Numbered from the stretch's first letter, positions 15,932 through 25,242 are shown. The stretch is 64,000 bases of DNA from Terriglobales bacterium (GCA_027485675.1 JAIXQP010000022.1:246502-310501); one strand, 5' to 3'. Notes: generated from the sequence alone by a model not told the origin. Numbers and translations: made by a program.

Positions 15932-17814
15932 CAGTTTACCGCAAACCCCTTTTGGCCCAGGGGGGCCATGGCCAGGGTCGGCACCCGCTGTACATTGCGC
16001 GCCTTCTTATCAAAGTAAACCTTCATCACGTCCCGCACCATGGGTCCGGCCAGGTTGCCATGCTCCCCATTTTCAAAGAGCGCCGCCACCACGATCTCCG
16101 GGTTCGTCCGCGGCGCGAAGCCGACGAACCAGGCGTTGTCCCGCAGGTCCTTGGCCACCACCGATCCCCGCGCCCGGACATCGTATCCGTACAACTGCGC
16201 CGTACCCGTCTTTCCACACACGTCAATTCCGGGCAGCCGGGCTACGCCGCCGGTGCCGCCAAGATTCACAACGCCATACATGCCATAGACGACGCTGCCG
16301 ACATTGGCGGGATCCACGGAGAGCTTGTGCACCTCCCGCTTGTTCGGATCTTTGACCAAATGCGGCCGGCTCCAGATGCCGGCGTTGGCAATGCCGCCAA
16401 TCATCACGGCTAACTGAATCGGCGTCACGTTGACATAGCCCTGGCCGATGCCGACGTTCACGGTGTCGCCGCCCATCCACTTCTGCCGCAGCGTCCGCGC
16501 CTTCCATTTCGAAGAAGGCATCAGCCCCTTGCCTTCAAACGGGAGGTCGATGCCGGTCTCTTTGCCCAGGCCCAACTGCTCGCCGTACTCATAGATCTTG
16601 TCAATGCCCATCAGGTTCGCGGCGTTATAGAAATAGACGTCGCAGCTCTGCGCCATGGCCCGTTGGAGGTTGACGGTCCCGTGGCCGTTCCGGGCGTGGC
16701 AGCGGAAATACCGGCCATAAAACTGGATGCCGCCGCTGCACTGAAACGTCGTCTTGTCGTCGATCACCCCGGCTTCCAAGCCGGCCAGCGCCACGAGGGG
16801 TTTGAAGGTGGATCCCGGGGAGAAGTTCGATTGGATAGCCCGGTTGAACATCGGCTTGTCCGGGTTGAGGACGATCTCGTCCCAATCCTTGCGCCGGATC
16901 CGCCCGGCGAACTTGTTCGGGTCATACGCCGGACGGCTCACCATCGCGAGGACTTCGCCGGTGCGAACGTCCAACGCAACCACCGCGCCCTTGCGGCCTT
17001 CGAGGGTCATTTCGGCGACGATCTGCAGATCGAGGTCGATCGTCAACTGGAGACTGCGGCCGGGGATCGCATCTTTATAGCCGATCACCTCCCGCTCGTT
17101 GCCCTTCGAATCGACCACCGACTGCCGCTCGCCGTCGGTGCCCATCAGGATGTCGTTATACTGCCGCTCAATGCCCGCCTTGCCGATCACATCGCCCTGG
17201 TTGTACTTGGCGAAGTCCGGCAGGTCGAGCTCGTTCTCCGTCACTTCACCGACGTAGCCGATGACGTGCGCCAGCAGGTTGTCCTTCGGATAGAGCCGGT
17301 GCTGCACGTGGGCCAGTTCGAGTTCAGGGAACGTGTCCGGATCGTTGTGGCTTTCGACGAAGGCGATTTCGGCCGGCGTCATCTCTTCTTTAATGACAAT
17401 GGCCCGGTACTTCGGCACCGACTTCCAGCGGCGCAACCGGGCCACGAGATCTTCGAGATCCAGATTGAGTCCGGCCGCGATGGCCGGCAGGTGCTCCTCT
17501 TTCAAATTCTCGCGGGAGAGAATCACCGAGAACGAAGAGTGATTGTCGACGATGACGCGCCCCTCGCGGTCGAGGATCTTGCCCCGCGCCGCGAGCATGG
17601 GCGTCGATTTGATCCGGTTCCGGTCCGCGGCTTCGGTGTAGATTTCGTTTTCCTGCACCTGCAGGTTCCAGAATCCCGACAGGACAAACAGGAAGACCGA
17701 GACGATCACGTACTGGAAAAACGCGATGCGTCCCGCCGCGAAGGTCGTGTCATCGCGAAGGACAGCCGGGTCTAGTTTTTCGTGCTGAGTTGGATCGTGC
17801 AGGTGCTGCGACAC
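15931..17814 (-). CDS. mrdA: Penicillin-binding protein 2 (elongasome transpeptidase)
   Basis: 627 residues, a class B PBP. It has one membrane anchor near 30-50 (YVIVSVFLFVLSGFW), then the pedestal domain (IKSTPMLAARGKILDREGRVI) and the transpeptidase domain. The catalytic motifs are SxxK in SPGSTFKPL (about residue 332), SCD in AQSCDVYFYN, and KTGT in CGKTGTAQLYG (about 532). It cross-links new peptidoglycan during lateral growth with RodA and MreBCD. It lies between mreD and rodA, the standard order of this cluster. Confidence 0.96.
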   Translation of the reverse strand: MSQHLHDPTQHEKLDPAVLRDDTTFAAGRIAFFQYVIVSVFLFVLSGFWNLQVQENEIYTEAADRNRIKSTPMLAARGKILDREGRVIVDNHSSFSVILSRENLKEEHLPAIAAGLNLDLEDLVARLRRWKSVPKYRAIVIKEEMTPAEIAFVESHNDPDTFPELELAHVQHRLYPKDNLLAHVIGYVGEVTENELDLPDFAKYNQGDVIGKAGIERQYNDILMGTDGERQSVVDSKGNEREVIGYKDAIPGRSLQLTIDLDLQIVAEMTLEGRKGAVVALDVRTGEVLAMVSRPAYDPNKFAGRIRRKDWDEIVLNPDKPMFNRAIQSNFSPGSTFKPLVALAGLEAGVIDDKTTFQCSGGIQFYGRYFRCHARNGHGTVNLQRAMAQSCDVYFYNAANLMGIDKIYEYGEQLGLGKETGIDLPFEGKGLMPSSKWKARTLRQKWMGGDTVNVGIGQGYVNVTPIQLAVMIGGIANAGIWSRPHLVKDPNKREVHKLSVDPANVGSVVYGMYGVVNLGGTGGVARLPGIDVCGKTGTAQLYGYDVRARGSVVAKDLRDNAWFVGFAPRTNPEIVVAALFENGEHGNLAGPMVRDVMKVYFDKKARNVQRVPTLAMAPLGQKGFAVN

Positions 17815-17849
17815 GCGGGGGAAAACTCTCTTCCTAGTCTACTGGCAAA

Positions 17850-18383
17850 CTACGTTCGCTCGCGCAGTCGATCGAGGATCAGAAACAGGGGGACAGCCAC
17901 AAGCGCATTGAAAGCGCCAAAAAGTAACGTCTGCAACAGATCGAAGGTGATGTTCTGGCCCAGCAGAGCCCGGCCCAGCACCCAGAGAAAGAACTGGTGG
18001 AAGAAGAAGAAAAAGAAGCTCAGCACCAGCCGGACGGTGATGTTCTGCACGTCGAACCGCAGGCTGACCGACGCCGCGAAGTAGCCCACCAGCGTTTTAA
18101 CGATGCCGAATACGCCGATGTAGTGATTTGACATCGAATCCTGCACGAGGCCGATGGCGGCGCCGATGAGCGTACAGGTCACCGGCTCCCGCCGCATCAG
18201 GGAGAAGTACACGGTGACGAGAAGCGGCAATTCGAGATAGGAGAGGTGCCGGAAGAACAGCGGGATGTTGACTTGGAACAGGATCGCCAGCAGGGGTACG
18301 ACCACGAGCCAGTAGGGCCGGTAGCGGGAGATCTTGCTGCGCCGCGGGTTGTCGATCAGGATCTGGTTGCTGAGTTCCGACAT
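17850..18383 (-). CDS. mreD: Rod shape-determining protein MreD
   Basis: 177 residues of mostly membrane helices, the usual size of MreD. Recognisable stretches are RPYWLVVVPLLAILFQVNIPLFF, LSYLELPLLVTVYFSLMR and GAAIGLVQDSMSNHYIG, the conserved Gly-rich loop with Asp. It is an inner-membrane part of the elongasome that links MreC to the synthesis machinery. It starts 4 bases after the mreC stop and is followed by mrdA after 35 bases. Confidence 0.93.
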   Translation of the reverse strand: MSELSNQILIDNPRRSKISRYRPYWLVVVPLLAILFQVNIPLFFRHLSYLELPLLVTVYFSLMRREPVTCTLIGAAIGLVQDSMSNHYIGVFGIVKTLVGYFAASVSLRFDVQNITVRLVLSFFFFFFHQFFLWVLGRALLGQNITFDLLQTLLFGAFNALVAVPLFLILDRLRERT

Positions 18384-18387
18384 GGCG

Positions 18388-19536
18388 TTAGGGCTGGCTC
18401 GCCGCCGGAGTGGGCGGGGCCGTCTGGGTGGGCTGCGGCTTGGGTTCGGGGGGCTTCACGGGAGGGACGAAGAGTGGAGCGGCGGGGCGGGAGACCTGCG
18501 CGGGGTCCATATTGAAGTTTGGCAGACGGGAACCGGCGTTGCCGAACTGCACGCCCTGCACCTCGCCGATCCGCCGGATCTTTTCGCGCAGCCGGTCGGC
18601 GTCCGTGGACAACGCGGGCTGGCCATCGGCCGTCGTCGCGCCGGTGGTTACGGGCTTGGTGGTCTCCGGGGGCGGAGGCGTCATAACAAACACTGGCCCC
18701 TCTGGCGACAAGGTGCCTTCCGGGATGGCCGAATGGACCCCTTCGAGCACCACCAGCACCTCTTCAAGACCGCGCATCAGGCCGCTCGGGTCGAGATAGA
18801 TCTCCTTGAACGCCAGACCGGCCTTGACGATCTTCGCCTGACCGGCCGGGAGGCCTTTGGGGAAGACGCGATCATCGCCGGAGGTGAAGAACCACTCGCC
18901 CTCCTCCACCTTCACTTCATTCTGCACCCAATCCACCTGTACCTGGCTGCGTCCGAGTCCTTTCAAGGTGCCGGGCACGCGATTCTTCTGCGAGATGACG
19001 CCGGCGGCGAAGGTGGGATCCGTAATCAGCAGCACCTGCGCGGCGCCCGGAAACACGAACGTGACCTTGCCAACGATGCCGTCCGGCGTGATCACCGGCA
19101 TGCCGCGCTGCACCCCGTCGCTTTTGCCGCGGTCGATAAAGACGACCTTTGAATTCGCGCCGGTTCCCGTGCCGATTACCCGCGCGGCGACGGTGCGGCT
19201 GCGGCTCCGCTCCTGGAAGACCGCGAGGGACTTCGCCCGGTCGGCGGTAGAAAGCTCCGACTTCAGGAACTGGTTCTCGAGCTTCAACCGGTCGAGTTCG
19301 GCCTGCAGCTGCAGGTTCTGCTGATTGACCCCGAAGAGTACGAAATACCGTTCCACGACGCCGATGGTGCCCGACCGCAGCGCCTCCAGGCCCTTCGCGA
19401 GGGGGGAAACGGCGGTGACGGTCCACATCCGCAGGAGGGTGACGTCTTGGTTCGTCCGTACCTGATAGGCCAGGAGAATGAGCTGCGCGGCTACCACCAC
19501 GACAAGCACGGCCAAATTGCGGTACCGGCTGAACAT
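18388..19536 (-). CDS. mreC: Rod shape-determining protein MreC with long proline-rich tail
   Basis: 382 residues. An N-terminal membrane anchor (LAVLVVVVAAQLILLAYQV) is followed by a coiled coil (LQLQAELDRLKLENQFLKSEL, about 85-110) and the MreC double beta-barrel (VIGTGTGANSKVVFIDRGKSDGV, VVTPDGIVGKV-like segment, LLITDPTF, TSGDDRVFPKGLPAGQ). The last 105 or so residues (from about 277) are Pro/Thr-rich and end PPTPAASQP. They lie beyond the usual end of the fold and should be periplasmic and disordered. MreC connects MreB filaments to PBP2 in the periplasm. Confidence 0.93.
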   Translation of the reverse strand: MFSRYRNLAVLVVVVAAQLILLAYQVRTNQDVTLLRMWTVTAVSPLAKGLEALRSGTIGVVERYFVLFGVNQQNLQLQAELDRLKLENQFLKSELSTADRAKSLAVFQERSRSRTVAARVIGTGTGANSKVVFIDRGKSDGVQRGMPVITPDGIVGKVTFVFPGAAQVLLITDPTFAAGVISQKNRVPGTLKGLGRSQVQVDWVQNEVKVEEGEWFFTSGDDRVFPKGLPAGQAKIVKAGLAFKEIYLDPSGLMRGLEEVLVVLEGVHSAIPEGTLSPEGPVFVMTPPPPETTKPVTTGATTADGQPALSTDADRLREKIRRIGEVQGVQFGNAGSRLPNFNMDPAQVSRPAAPLFVPPVKPPEPKPQPTQTAPPTPAASQP

Positions 19537-19555
19537 ACAGGATGACGCGGAAGGG

Positions 19556-20581
19556 TTATTCGATGGCGATGCGGCGCAGGAGCTTGAAGTCGGTCAACAT
19601 TTTGCCGGTTCCCAGCACGACGCTCGCCAGAGGATCTTCGGCAATCGAAACCGGCAAGCCGGTCTCTTCGCGGATGCGCTTATCGAGATTCTTCAACATG
19701 GCGCCGCCGCCCGAAAGGACGATGCCCCGGTCGCTGATGTCGGCCGAAAGCTCCGGCGGGGTCCGTTCGAGCGCGACGCGGATGGCGTTCATGATGGTGG
19801 CGACGCATTCAGAGAGGCTCTCGCGAATCTCGGTGTCGTCGATGGTGATCGTCTTCGGGACGCCTTCAATCAGGTTGCGGCCCTTGATCTCCATGGTCAA
19901 CGGCTTATCGAGCGGATAGGCCGAACCCACCGTCATCTTGATCTGCTCGGCGGTGCGTTCGCCAATCAGCAGGTTATACTTGCGCTTCAGGTACTGCATG
20001 ATGGCGTCGTCCATCTCGTTGCCGGCGACGCGCACCGAACGGGAGTAGACGATACCGGAGAGCGAGATGACCGCGACGTCCGTGGTGCCGCCGCCGATAT
20101 CGACGACCATGTTGCCGGACGGCTCCGTGATGGGCAAACCGGCGCCGATCGCCGCCACCATCGCCTGTTCCACGAGAAAGACTTCCGAGGCTTTGGCGCG
20201 GTAGGCGCTATCGATCACGGCCCGCTTTTCCACCTGCGTGATTTCGCTCGGCACGCCGATGACGATCCGCGGATGGACCAGCATCTTCCGGCCATGCGCC
20301 TTTTGAATGAAGTAGTTGAGCATCCGCTCGGTGACTTTGAAGTCAGCGATGACGCCGTCCTTCATCGGACGGATGGCCACGATGTTGCCCGGCGTGCGGC
20401 CCAACATCTCCTTGGCCTCCTTTCCGACGGCCTCCACTTCGCCGTTGTTCTTGTTAATGGCGACGATGGAGGGTTCATTCACAACAATCCCCTTGCCCTT
20501 GGCGAAGACCAACGTGTTGGCCGTTCCAAGGTCGATGGCAAGGTCGGAGGAGAAAAGGCTAAACAGGGAACGCAGATTCAT
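19556..20581 (-). CDS. mreB: Rod shape-determining actin homologue MreB
   Basis: 341 residues, the normal length. The actin-fold motifs are present: phosphate 1 loop DLGTANTLVF near the N-terminus, VVDIGGGTTDVAVISL (phosphate 2) and the adenosine site GIVLSGGGAMLKNLDKRI. MreB polymerises on the inner face of the membrane and directs cell-wall insertion along the cylinder. It heads the cluster mreB-mreC-mreD-mrdA-rodA-rne. The 66 bases upstream, before the zincin-like gene, should contain its promoter. Confidence 0.98.
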   Translation of the reverse strand: MNLRSLFSLFSSDLAIDLGTANTLVFAKGKGIVVNEPSIVAINKNNGEVEAVGKEAKEMLGRTPGNIVAIRPMKDGVIADFKVTERMLNYFIQKAHGRKMLVHPRIVIGVPSEITQVEKRAVIDSAYRAKASEVFLVEQAMVAAIGAGLPITEPSGNMVVDIGGGTTDVAVISLSGIVYSRSVRVAGNEMDDAIMQYLKRKYNLLIGERTAEQIKMTVGSAYPLDKPLTMEIKGRNLIEGVPKTITIDDTEIRESLSECVATIMNAIRVALERTPPELSADISDRGIVLSGGGAMLKNLDKRIREETGLPVSIAEDPLASVVLGTGKMLTDFKLLRRIAIE

Positions 20582-20647
20582 GAAAAACGCTAGCCTCAGG
20601 GTAGCATAGACGGCTCTTTCTTTTCAGTAAATTACAGCGGTATTTGC

Positions 20648-21442
20648 TTATCGAACGGACAAAGCGAGCCGCTTCATCCGGTCAAAGACGAACTCAAGCG
20701 CCGTCCGGTGGCGGGCCGGATCCGCCACCTCCACCCCGCGCAGGTGCTCAGTAATCTCCTCGGCCGCCGGGACTATCGGCGGGAAGCGGCGGCGCATCGC
20801 CGCCAGAAAGGCGGCCCGGCGGGGCCAATCCCCAGCCCCGAGCGCGACGTCCACCCACATGGCCACCTGACCGAGGGTTTGGCAGCGGCCGACACCGGCG
20901 GCGGCGCCGGGTTCGCTCTCCATCTGCCGCAGGGCGGCCTCGAGCCCACTGTACCAGGGGGCCTTCCAATCCACCCGGCGGCGTTCCATCTCTTCGCGGA
21001 TCAGGATATGCTGCACGGCGTCGAGAGAGTGGACGCTGAGGCAGGCCGCCTCCCCGCCGGTGTAGGCGGGAGCGGGGTGGCGCTTTGCTTTCAACCAGAT
21101 ATGGCCGAACTCGTGGGCGATGACCGCCTCTTCGGCGGCGCCGGAGCCGGCGAGTAGCGGATTGATCAGCACGAAACTCACCCGCCCGTCCGTCCCGATG
21201 GCGTTCACCGTCATGGCCTGCGCCCCTTTAAACTGCGAAACGAAGCCATTTTGGTCCGTAAACGGCGTCAGCAGATCCCGGCGCGGCGTCTCCGGCGGCG
21301 GGGTCAAAACCGTCGTCTGCGAGTTCGCCGGCAGCCGCAGGAGCACCACGGCGATCCGGCCCACCCGCTCAATCTCCCGCTGCCAGTCCGCCATCGCCGG
21401 CGACAGGACCACGCTACAGACCAGAAAAAGTGCCCAACCCAT
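20648..21442 (-). CDS. Secreted zincin-like protein with HEFGH motif
   Basis: 264 residues with a signal peptide (MGWALFLVCSVVLSPAMA). Residues 110-114 read HEFGH within EEAVIAHEFGHIWLKAK, the HExxH zinc site of gluzincin/metzincin-type proteases. A downstream Glu ligand could be in EAACLSVHSLDAV. The region before it (RVSFVLINPLLA) would form the edge strand above the active site. Two Cys residues (AACLS, GRCQT) could form a disulfide after export. No exact peptidase family assigned. The gene is divergent from the propeller lipoprotein gene. Confidence 0.65.
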   Translation of the reverse strand: MGWALFLVCSVVLSPAMADWQREIERVGRIAVVLLRLPANSQTTVLTPPPETPRRDLLTPFTDQNGFVSQFKGAQAMTVNAIGTDGRVSFVLINPLLAGSGAAEEAVIAHEFGHIWLKAKRHPAPAYTGGEAACLSVHSLDAVQHILIREEMERRRVDWKAPWYSGLEAALRQMESEPGAAAGVGRCQTLGQVAMWVDVALGAGDWPRRAAFLAAMRRRFPPIVPAAEEITEHLRGVEVADPARHRTALEFVFDRMKRLALSVR

Positions 21443-21465
21443 CTGCTCTTTATTACACTACAGGC

Positions 21466-22575
21466 TTGATCTCCCGACGCCATCTTCTCGCCTCTCCCCT
21501 CGCTCTTGCCGCATGCAAGAAGGAGAAGGCTAACGGTTTTGACGGCTATGCGTTCGTGGCCAACCAGGAAGGTCAGGCGATCGCCGCCGTGGACCTGACG
21601 GCTTTCGCCGTGGCGAAACATATCCGGATCGACGGGCAACCCAAATCCGTGTTGGCGCACCCGACCCGCGACGCGGTCTACGCGCTCGGCACCGGCAACG
21701 GCGCGATTTATGAGATCGACCCGGCCCAGCTCGCCTTTCGCCGCAAGGTGACCGTCTCCTCCGACCTGCTTGACCTGCAGTTGACCGACACCGGAGAGCT
21801 TTGGGCGCTGAGCCGGTCGCCGCGCCGCCTGTTGCTGCTCGACCCGGAAACCCTGCGGCCGATTCGCCAGGTTCCCCTGCCCGCCGAACCGGTCTCGCTC
21901 CATCTCGCTCAACGCGAGCATTGGGCATTAGTCCTTTATAACGACCATCCTCCGACGCTGATTCAACGCGATGAAGGGCGGCATGTTGCGAAGTTCGAAC
22001 TGCCCCATCCTCCCTCGCTCGCCGCCTTTCAGGGGAACGGCCGGGCGGTGCTTTTTGCCGCCCGCGAGGCGCAGATGCTCTCGCTGTACGAGTTGCCCAG
22101 CCTGCGGCTGATTACGCATCTGCCGCTGGCACTGAAGCCGGATCGCTTCTGCTTCAAGGGCGATGGCGGCCAGCTTTTCATTACCGGCGAAGGGCTCGAT
22201 GCCGTCGTCGTCGTGTATCCCTACCGCGGCGAAGTGGCCGAAACCGTGCTGGCTGGCCGGGCGCCGGGCGCGATGACGGTGGCCTCCACCCCGGACGCGG
22301 ATTTCCTGTTCGTCGCGAGCCCCTCCCGCAACGATGTCAGCATCCTCGACATTGTGACCCACAAGACGGTCGCGGTCGTGAGCGTGGGCCAGGACCCCGG
22401 TTTTCTTACCGTGACGCCGGACAATCAATACGTGCTGGTGCTCAACCGGGCAAGTGGCGATATGGCGGTGCTGCGGCTCAAGTCCATCGTGCCGAACCGT
22501 AACAAAACCGCTCCGTTGTTCACTATGATTCCAGTGGGCTCGCGGCCAGTTCAAGCCGTGGTCCGGGCCGTTTGA
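21466..22575 (+). CDS. Probable lipoprotein with YVTN-type beta-propeller
   Basis: About 370 residues. Starting at TTG 21466, the product begins with a twin-arginine-like lipoprotein signal (ISRRHLLASPLALAAC), with SRR and an LAAC lipobox. An in-frame GTG at 21430 would add 12 residues ahead of that signal and overlap the divergent gene, so TTG is preferred. The rest is a seven-bladed propeller of YVTN/SMP-30 style repeats: AFVANQEGQAIAAVDLT, AVYALGTGNGAIYEID, LFVASPSRNDVSILDIVT and YVLVLNRASGDMAVLRL. Such proteins are surface-exposed scaffolds or enzyme modules. No catalytic residues stand out. Confidence 0.75.
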   Translation: MISRRHLLASPLALAACKKEKANGFDGYAFVANQEGQAIAAVDLTAFAVAKHIRIDGQPKSVLAHPTRDAVYALGTGNGAIYEIDPAQLAFRRKVTVSSDLLDLQLTDTGELWALSRSPRRLLLLDPETLRPIRQVPLPAEPVSLHLAQREHWALVLYNDHPPTLIQRDEGRHVAKFELPHPPSLAAFQGNGRAVLFAAREAQMLSLYELPSLRLITHLPLALKPDRFCFKGDGGQLFITGEGLDAVVVVYPYRGEVAETVLAGRAPGAMTVASTPDADFLFVASPSRNDVSILDIVTHKTVAVVSVGQDPGFLTVTPDNQYVLVLNRASGDMAVLRLKSIVPNRNKTAPLFTMIPVGSRPVQAVVRAV

Positions 22576-22611
22576 CACCTTTTCCGATGGTTCTCCGCGC
22601 TAGGGAATAAG

Positions 22612-23709
22612 ATGAGACTTCTCGCCACCGTGCTGCTCCTCGCCGCTCTCGCCGCCGCGCAGGGCGTGGACTTTGTGGGATCGTACGCGAGCAGCGAACT
22701 GCGGCTGGAGGTGCGGCGCGCCGGGCTGGGGATCGTGACGGGCGAGATGGAGATCCAGGGCCAGCGGCTGCCGGTTAAGGCGACCGTGGAAGGGGCCACT
22801 CTGCGGGGATCGTTCGAAGCCGGCGGGAAGTTGTTTCCTTTTACGGCGACCCTGGCCGGAAACCAACTGCGGCTGGTGAGCGAGGGGCATGAGTATCTGC
22901 TGGCGCGGGCGGGGGCGATGGCGGCGGGTCCCGTGCACCGGCACGCGAGCGGCTTCACGGTGCAACCCCCGGCGGGATGGTCGGCCGCCGATCGGGACCA
23001 GGGCGTGATGATGCGGCCGCCGGACGCCGCGGCCGAAGAGGTCTACCTCGCCCTGCTGCAGGAAGGATATAGCCCGCAGGAGGAGACCGCTTCGGTGCGC
23101 CAACTGAGCGAAGCATTCGTCAAGAACGCCACCAATGTCCGGCGGGCGGGCGACCGCGAGACGATCCCTGGCGGGGCGGCTTACCATTGGGAGTTAGTAA
23201 ACCCGCAAACCCGCCAACTGGTCGCGCTTTCGATCTACGTAGTTCCCCAGGGTAGCCGGGCCCACATTCTGGTGGCCGCCGGGCCGGCGGAGAGCGTGCG
23301 GGCGCGGCAAGCCGGTTTGATCCCGGTGGTGCGGTCGATTCAATATCAACCGCCGGCGCCCGGCGTGCTTTCGAACGTGACGAGGCCGTGGGATCAAAAA
23401 CTTCGCGGCAAGGTGGTCCGGCAGTTCTGGGCCAGCCAAGGGATGTCGAGCGACAAAAAACATTATCTTAATGCCGATGGTTCTTACGCGTTCTGGAGCA
23501 GCAGCATGGTAAGCGTGGATGTCCCCGGCGCGAGCGCCGGCAGCATTGGCAAAGACAATCAGAGGGGCCGTTGGAGCATCGTCGAACGCGCCGGAGCCCC
23601 GTATCTGCAGGTAACCTATAACAGTGGAGAGTCGAAGCTCTTCGCCATCACCCAAGACAACACCAACTGGTACCTCAATGGCGAAAAGGCCTTCGCCGTG
23701 GAGCAGTAA
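22612..23709 (+). CDS. Uncharacterised secreted protein upstream of the caspase-like gene
   Basis: 365 residues. It starts with a signal peptide (MRLLATVLLLAALAAAQG) and has AGGGAATAAG (purine-rich) just before the ATG. Residues 18-105 look like a small beta barrel (VDFVGSYASSELRLEVRR...GNQLRLVSEGHEY). A central alpha/beta part follows (FTVQPPAGWSAADRDQGVMM), which resembles PsbP/DUF1795-like folds. The C-terminal beta domain (DGSYAFWSSSMVSVDVPG, RGRWSIVERAGAPYLQVTY) resembles lipocalin-like 'condition-dependent' domains of acidobacteria. Only 3 bases separate it from the caspase-like gene, so the two are probably one unit. Confidence 0.65.
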   Translation: MRLLATVLLLAALAAAQGVDFVGSYASSELRLEVRRAGLGIVTGEMEIQGQRLPVKATVEGATLRGSFEAGGKLFPFTATLAGNQLRLVSEGHEYLLARAGAMAAGPVHRHASGFTVQPPAGWSAADRDQGVMMRPPDAAAEEVYLALLQEGYSPQEETASVRQLSEAFVKNATNVRRAGDRETIPGGAAYHWELVNPQTRQLVALSIYVVPQGSRAHILVAAGPAESVRARQAGLIPVVRSIQYQPPAPGVLSNVTRPWDQKLRGKVVRQFWASQGMSSDKKHYLNADGSYAFWSSSMVSVDVPGASAGSIGKDNQRGRWSIVERAGAPYLQVTYNSGESKLFAITQDNTNWYLNGEKAFAVEQ

Positions 23710-23712
23710 GCC

Positions 23713-25149
23713 ATGAAACTCTTCGCCCTTGTCCTGCTCGCCCTCCCGCTTGCCGCGCAGCCACCGCAGCGGGACTTGAAGTTTGAAGCGCCGAAGAAGG
23801 TCGCGCTGGTGATCGGTAACGGCAACTATCCGAAGTGGCCGCTGCGGAACCCGGCCAATGACGCCCGGGCGGTCTCGCAGGCGCTGACCGAGGTCGGCTT
23901 CAAGACGATCACGGCGATTGATGTGACGCTGCCGAATCTCGACCGCGCCGTTTCTTCGCTCGTCAGCCAGGTGCGGCAGGGCGACGTGGTGGCGTTCTAC
24001 TACGCCGGACACGGCATTCAACTCGAAGGCGAGAACTACCTGGTGCCGGTGGATTTTGACGCCAAGGACGAGGCCGACGCCAAGTATGCGGCCTATGCCG
24101 CCTCGCGCGTGCAGGAGCGGATTGAAAAGGCCGGCGCCCGCGTGACGCTGGTGGTGCTCGATGCCTGCCGGAATAACCCGTTTGCGGCCACCCGTTCGAC
24201 AAGCGGTGGCTTGGCCGCGATGGGCACCGGCAAAGGGACGTTGATCGCGTTCGCGACGGCGCCCGGCAAGACCGCGGACGACAATCCGAAAGGCAACAAC
24301 GGGCTGTTCACGACGCATTTGATTACGGCGTTGCAGGAGCCCGGGCTGACGCTCGACCAGGTGTTCAACCGGGTTCGCGAACGGGTGCACAACGCCTCGG
24401 GCGGCCGCCAGGTGCCTTGGACGGTTTCGAGCGTCATTGGCGATATCTATCTCCGGCCCGGCGCCGGGGGCCAGGCCGCGCCGGCCGCCGAACCCGTGGC
24501 CGCCACGCCGCCGCCGGTGCAGAATCCGTTGGCGCGCATCATGGCGAACTCGGTGGCGCCGGGAAACGCGGCTCCTCCCGCGCCGGCTGCGAGTGTCCCC
24601 GACATTGCCGCCGGCAAGGCGGCTTACGAACGCGGCGACATGCAACAAGCCACCAGCATTGCGCAGGAGATTTTACGGATCGAACCGAATCACAAGGATG
24701 CGTTGATTGTGCTCTCCTACGTCTACTTCCGCAATGGGCAGTGGGATCTCTTTGTGCCGACGTCGGTGCAGGCGCTGCGCGCCGGGGCCGTGCTGCCCTT
24801 CGCCGTCGGCCATCATCACACGCTGACCGGCGCCCACGGCGCGAGCCTGACCGTTTCCCGCGAGCAGATCCAATTCCAAAACGTGGGCGGCAACTGCACG
24901 AGCAAAAACATCTCGGTGCCGCTCCGCAATCTCGTCTCGGCGCAACCGACGAGCAGCAACCAGGGCATCCCGTTCCTGAACCTGAAACTCACGGATGAGA
25001 AGGGGAAGGTGCAGAACTTCAACTTCGTGGACCCGACGACGCAGGTGCAGCCCAACCCCGATGGGCTGCCGATTCTGGTGAGCCCGCCGCGGGCACCGCA
25101 ACTCGTGCAGGCGATCGCCGCAATTTTGAATCAGGCGAGACAGCCGTAG
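23713..25149 (+). CDS. Exported caspase-like (peptidase C14) protein
   Basis: 478 residues with a signal peptide (MKLFALVLLALPLAAQ). Residues 27 to about 255 are a caspase-fold domain: ALVIGNGNYPKWPLRNPANDA, the catalytic His H100 in FYYAGHGIQ and the catalytic Cys C152 in VVLDACRNNPF, both intact. A Pro/Ala linker follows, then a TPR-like helical hairpin (about 297-345: GKAAYERGDMQQATSIAQEI, NHKDALIVLSYVYFRNGQW). A C-terminal beta domain follows. Orthocaspases of this type cleave after Arg/Lys. The secreted form may process exported partners. The gene's 3' end is only 24 bases from the his leader peptide. Confidence 0.88.
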   Translation: MKLFALVLLALPLAAQPPQRDLKFEAPKKVALVIGNGNYPKWPLRNPANDARAVSQALTEVGFKTITAIDVTLPNLDRAVSSLVSQVRQGDVVAFYYAGHGIQLEGENYLVPVDFDAKDEADAKYAAYAASRVQERIEKAGARVTLVVLDACRNNPFAATRSTSGGLAAMGTGKGTLIAFATAPGKTADDNPKGNNGLFTTHLITALQEPGLTLDQVFNRVRERVHNASGGRQVPWTVSSVIGDIYLRPGAGGQAAPAAEPVAATPPPVQNPLARIMANSVAPGNAAPPAPAASVPDIAAGKAAYERGDMQQATSIAQEILRIEPNHKDALIVLSYVYFRNGQWDLFVPTSVQALRAGAVLPFAVGHHHTLTGAHGASLTVSREQIQFQNVGGNCTSKNISVPLRNLVSAQPTSSNQGIPFLNLKLTDEKGKVQNFNFVDPTTQVQPNPDGLPILVSPPRAPQLVQAIAAILNQARQP

Positions 25150-25173
25150 CGAAGTTTGCTATCCTACGAGTTC

Positions 25174-25242
25174 ATGCGTTCCACGCACCACAGCCTGCAT
25201 CCTCACCATCGCCATACGGCGGATGGGCAGGCTGGCCTGTAG
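25174..25242 (+). CDS. hisL: Histidine operon leader peptide
   Basis: A 22-codon frame starting MRSTHHSLHPHHRH and ending in TAG at 25242. Six of its first 14 codons are histidine (CAC/CAT between 25186 and 25215). That is far above chance and placed as in enterobacterial hisL. It lies 75 bases upstream of hisI and overlaps the helices of the attenuator. There is no good Shine-Dalgarno sequence. A weak -10-like TATCCT at 25160-25165 would start transcription almost at the AUG, so a leaderless or near-leaderless message is possible. Function inferred: the ribosome stalls on His codons when charged tRNA-His is scarce. Confidence 0.85.
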   Translation: MRSTHHSLHPHHRHTADGQAGL

